A DNA stretch of 60,982 nucleotides, from assembly GCF_009649735.1 (NCBI RefSeq), contig NZ_WJNH01000016.1, forward strand, positions 14,675 to 75,656, in the 5' to 3' direction. Position numbers and translations under genes: made by a program. The stretch comes from Salinibacillus xinjiangensis (GTDB lineage: Bacteria > Bacillota > Bacilli > Bacillales > Alkalibacillaceae). Below, one piece after another: positions 59,677 through 60,982 of this stretch. The notes below the pieces were generated by a model that had not been told where the DNA came from, ran no database searches, and saw only the letters and a list, made by a program, of their open reading frames with translations. Within the stretch, counting starts at the first letter, position 1. Every line of letters starts with the position of its first letter.

Positions 59677-59801
59677 TCATACATCTCAAAACCATTCTAG
59701 TTAGTGTCAAAGGTTTATCAATGCGTATTTCTTTAATGTATAAAGTGTTAAAAAAGAAGTCATGATACTCGATTGTGTAATCATGGGAAGGGGAATTAAT
59801 C

Positions 59802-60556
59802 GTGATTAGTGATCTTGTAGAGTTCCAGAAAACAATTTCAAAAGAGTTATATACAATTAAAGATAGAGTTAAAAACCTAATTGGTGATGCTCACTGGGGA
59901 GAAGAAGGAAGGTATAAGGAGTCTGTTTTGAAAATGTTATAAGTCGTTTTTTACCGAGTAACTTAAGCATTGGTTCTGGTTTCATAATTACAAAGGATTA
60001 CGAAAATGATAGGACAATTCGTTCTAGCCAGATTGATATAATAGTTTATGACAATACTTACCCTTTATTATTTAAAGAAGGAGACTTCATTATTACTTCA
60101 CCAGAAAATGTTAGAGCAATGGTCGAAGTTAAAACAGCTATGAGAAGCGGTGATATTCCGGAAATAATGACAAAAGCAACCCAAAATGCTGGTATGGCTC
60201 CTTTTTCTAATTTTAATGGAATATTCGCATTTGAAAAAAGAAATTTAAATATTGGAACTAACATAAATCAAAACTTAAGGAATTCATTGAATTCAAGTAA
60301 TGGAGAAGTGAACTATATATGTTTAGGAGAAAATATATTTATTAAGTTTTGGGGCGCTCGAGAAAAACAGGAAGATAATCTGGATAGAATGTATAGTTTT
60401 TACAAAATAGATGATCTTGCCTTCTCATATTTTATATCAAATATGGTAGAAAATATTGCACCAGATAAGGTGTTTGATAAATCCTGGTTCTTATATCCAA
60501 TACAAAATGAATTTGGAAAAGAATTCTATAATGTTATGGATTTGAAAAATAAGTGA
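59802..60556 (+). pseudogene. DUF6602-like PD-(D/E)XK nuclease-type protein, frameshifted
   Basis: AAGGGG precedes a GTG start at 59802 (VISDLVEFQKTISKELYTIK), and the frame stops at 59940. One extra A in the run 59931-59934 continues it as NVISRFLPSNLSIGSGFIIT and then to 60556 without a stop. The joined protein of about 251 residues shows SQIDIIVYD (Asp) and then MVEVKTAMRSGD (Glu-x-Lys), the core of PD-(D/E)XK nucleases, in the order seen in DUF6602 proteins. These are associated with DNA restriction-like roles, but evidence is limited. The gene is split here. Confidence 0.65.
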
Positions 60557-60945
60557 TGAAATAGACTTTGAATAAATAGGTTTATAGAGTTACAGACTAA
60601 TAAAAGGATGTCATGTACAACCTTGTAACTAAAACATAAAAATGGGGTATGATAGCGGTCTGCCTACCGTATTATTGATTTGACCCTAACTATCGGTATC
60701 AAACAAGTCGGTCATGCTCTTTAGCAATGTATTCTGAAACTATCGTGTATTAATGTCCCCCTTTTAAGGGGGACATTGTGATTTAAACAAAAATCAGTTA
60801 TAGACCGTTTAATTCAAAAATCTGGTTTCAGCTATATCCTCCGGGAGTGTAATATGAACTGTGTAAGTAAGAAATGCGTACGGTTTCTTACTTGCACAGT
60901 CTTTTTATTTGGTAGAATAAATATAAAGCTAAAGGAGTGATTTTG
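60557..60945. other. Intergenic region with two hairpins
   Basis: No gene is visible. A perfect stem AATGTCCCCC/GGGGGACATT lies at 60752-60777. A long stem ACTGTGTAAGTAAGAAA with TTTCTTACTTGCACAGT at 60858-60901, followed by CTTTTT, is a strong terminator just before the last gene. A short promoter-like TAGAATAAAT precedes the last gene. Confidence 0.6.
60858..60907 (+). terminator. Strong intrinsic terminator
   Basis: A 17-base stem with one mismatch, loop around GCGTACG and a CTTTTT tail. Confidence 0.85.
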
Positions 60946-60982
60946 ATGGGGAAGTCAAAGAGAGATCCTAACTCCGTAGAAT
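60946..60982 (+). CDS. Start of a gene cut by the window edge
   Basis: AAAGGAGTGA lies 7 bases before an ATG that opens MGKSKRDPNSVE. Only 12 codons are inside the window, so the product cannot be named. Confidence 0.6.
   Translation, partial: MGKSKRDPNSVE

Overview
The window looks like chromosomal DNA from a spore-forming, low-GC, Gram-positive member of the Bacillaceae. The evidence is strong AGGAGG ribosome binding sites, several TTG and GTG starts, a splA-splB spore photoproduct lyase operon, paiA-paiB, many lipobox lipoproteins, T-box-free leaders with TPP and guanine riboswitches, and a very abundant short palindromic intergenic repeat. No rRNA, tRNA, CRISPR array or intact insertion sequence was seen.

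Layout. 0-7 kb: a lipoprotein with two YtkA-like domains, a TPP-riboswitch-controlled ABC transporter for a thiamine pyrimidine precursor (ATPase, permease, binding protein), a permease of unknown substrate and a divergent CoA-disulfide-reductase-like flavoprotein. 7-12 kb: glutathione peroxidase, guanine deaminase and, divergently, a guanine riboswitch in front of an NCS2 purine permease and a Rieske oxygenase. 12-20 kb: FMN reductase, betaine-type binding protein, thioredoxin-like protein, methyltransferase, PaiA and PaiB, and a TetR repressor facing two SDR dehydrogenases across a palindromic operator. 20-30 kb: class I aldolase, an RNase J paralogue, a DUF2161 protein, SplA/SplB, an LprI-domain lipoprotein, threonine dehydratase and an ArsR-type regulator divergent from a TPR/hydrolase fusion. 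31-38 kb: a PbuE-like purine efflux pump, a large unknown protein paired with a calcium-repeat protein, a DUF819 permease, a gamma-carbonic-anhydrase-like protein, and a SigZ-like sigma factor with a cysteine-rich DUF2703 protein. 38.8-43 kb: a repressor-led operon of two alpha/beta hydrolases, a CPBP protease and a beta-lactamase-fold enzyme.

43-61 kb is more accessory in character. It has MsrA, a dGTPase, an SDR, an M20 peptidase and a nine-gene LacI-controlled cluster (49.4-57.9 kb). That cluster combines two PfkB kinases, a BtpA/SgcQ protein, a GATase1-like protein, a ribose-type ABC importer and a phosphotriesterase-family hydrolase. It is probably an uptake and catabolic route for an unidentified sugar or nucleoside. 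The last 3 kb holds frameshifted remnants (MORN repeats, a two-frame unknown protein, a PD-(D/E)XK nuclease-like protein).

The roughly 30-bp palindromic repeat occurs about 16 times between 0.9 and 36.7 kb and not in recognisable canonical form after that. Frameshifts in A-runs are confined to small accessory ORFs, while all the large genes are intact. Both patterns suggest that the right-hand third has a different history. The best candidates for undescribed biology are the riboswitch-controlled Rieske oxygenase, the BtpA/PfkB/phosphotriesterase cluster, and the two-gene module at 32.2-34.6 kb.
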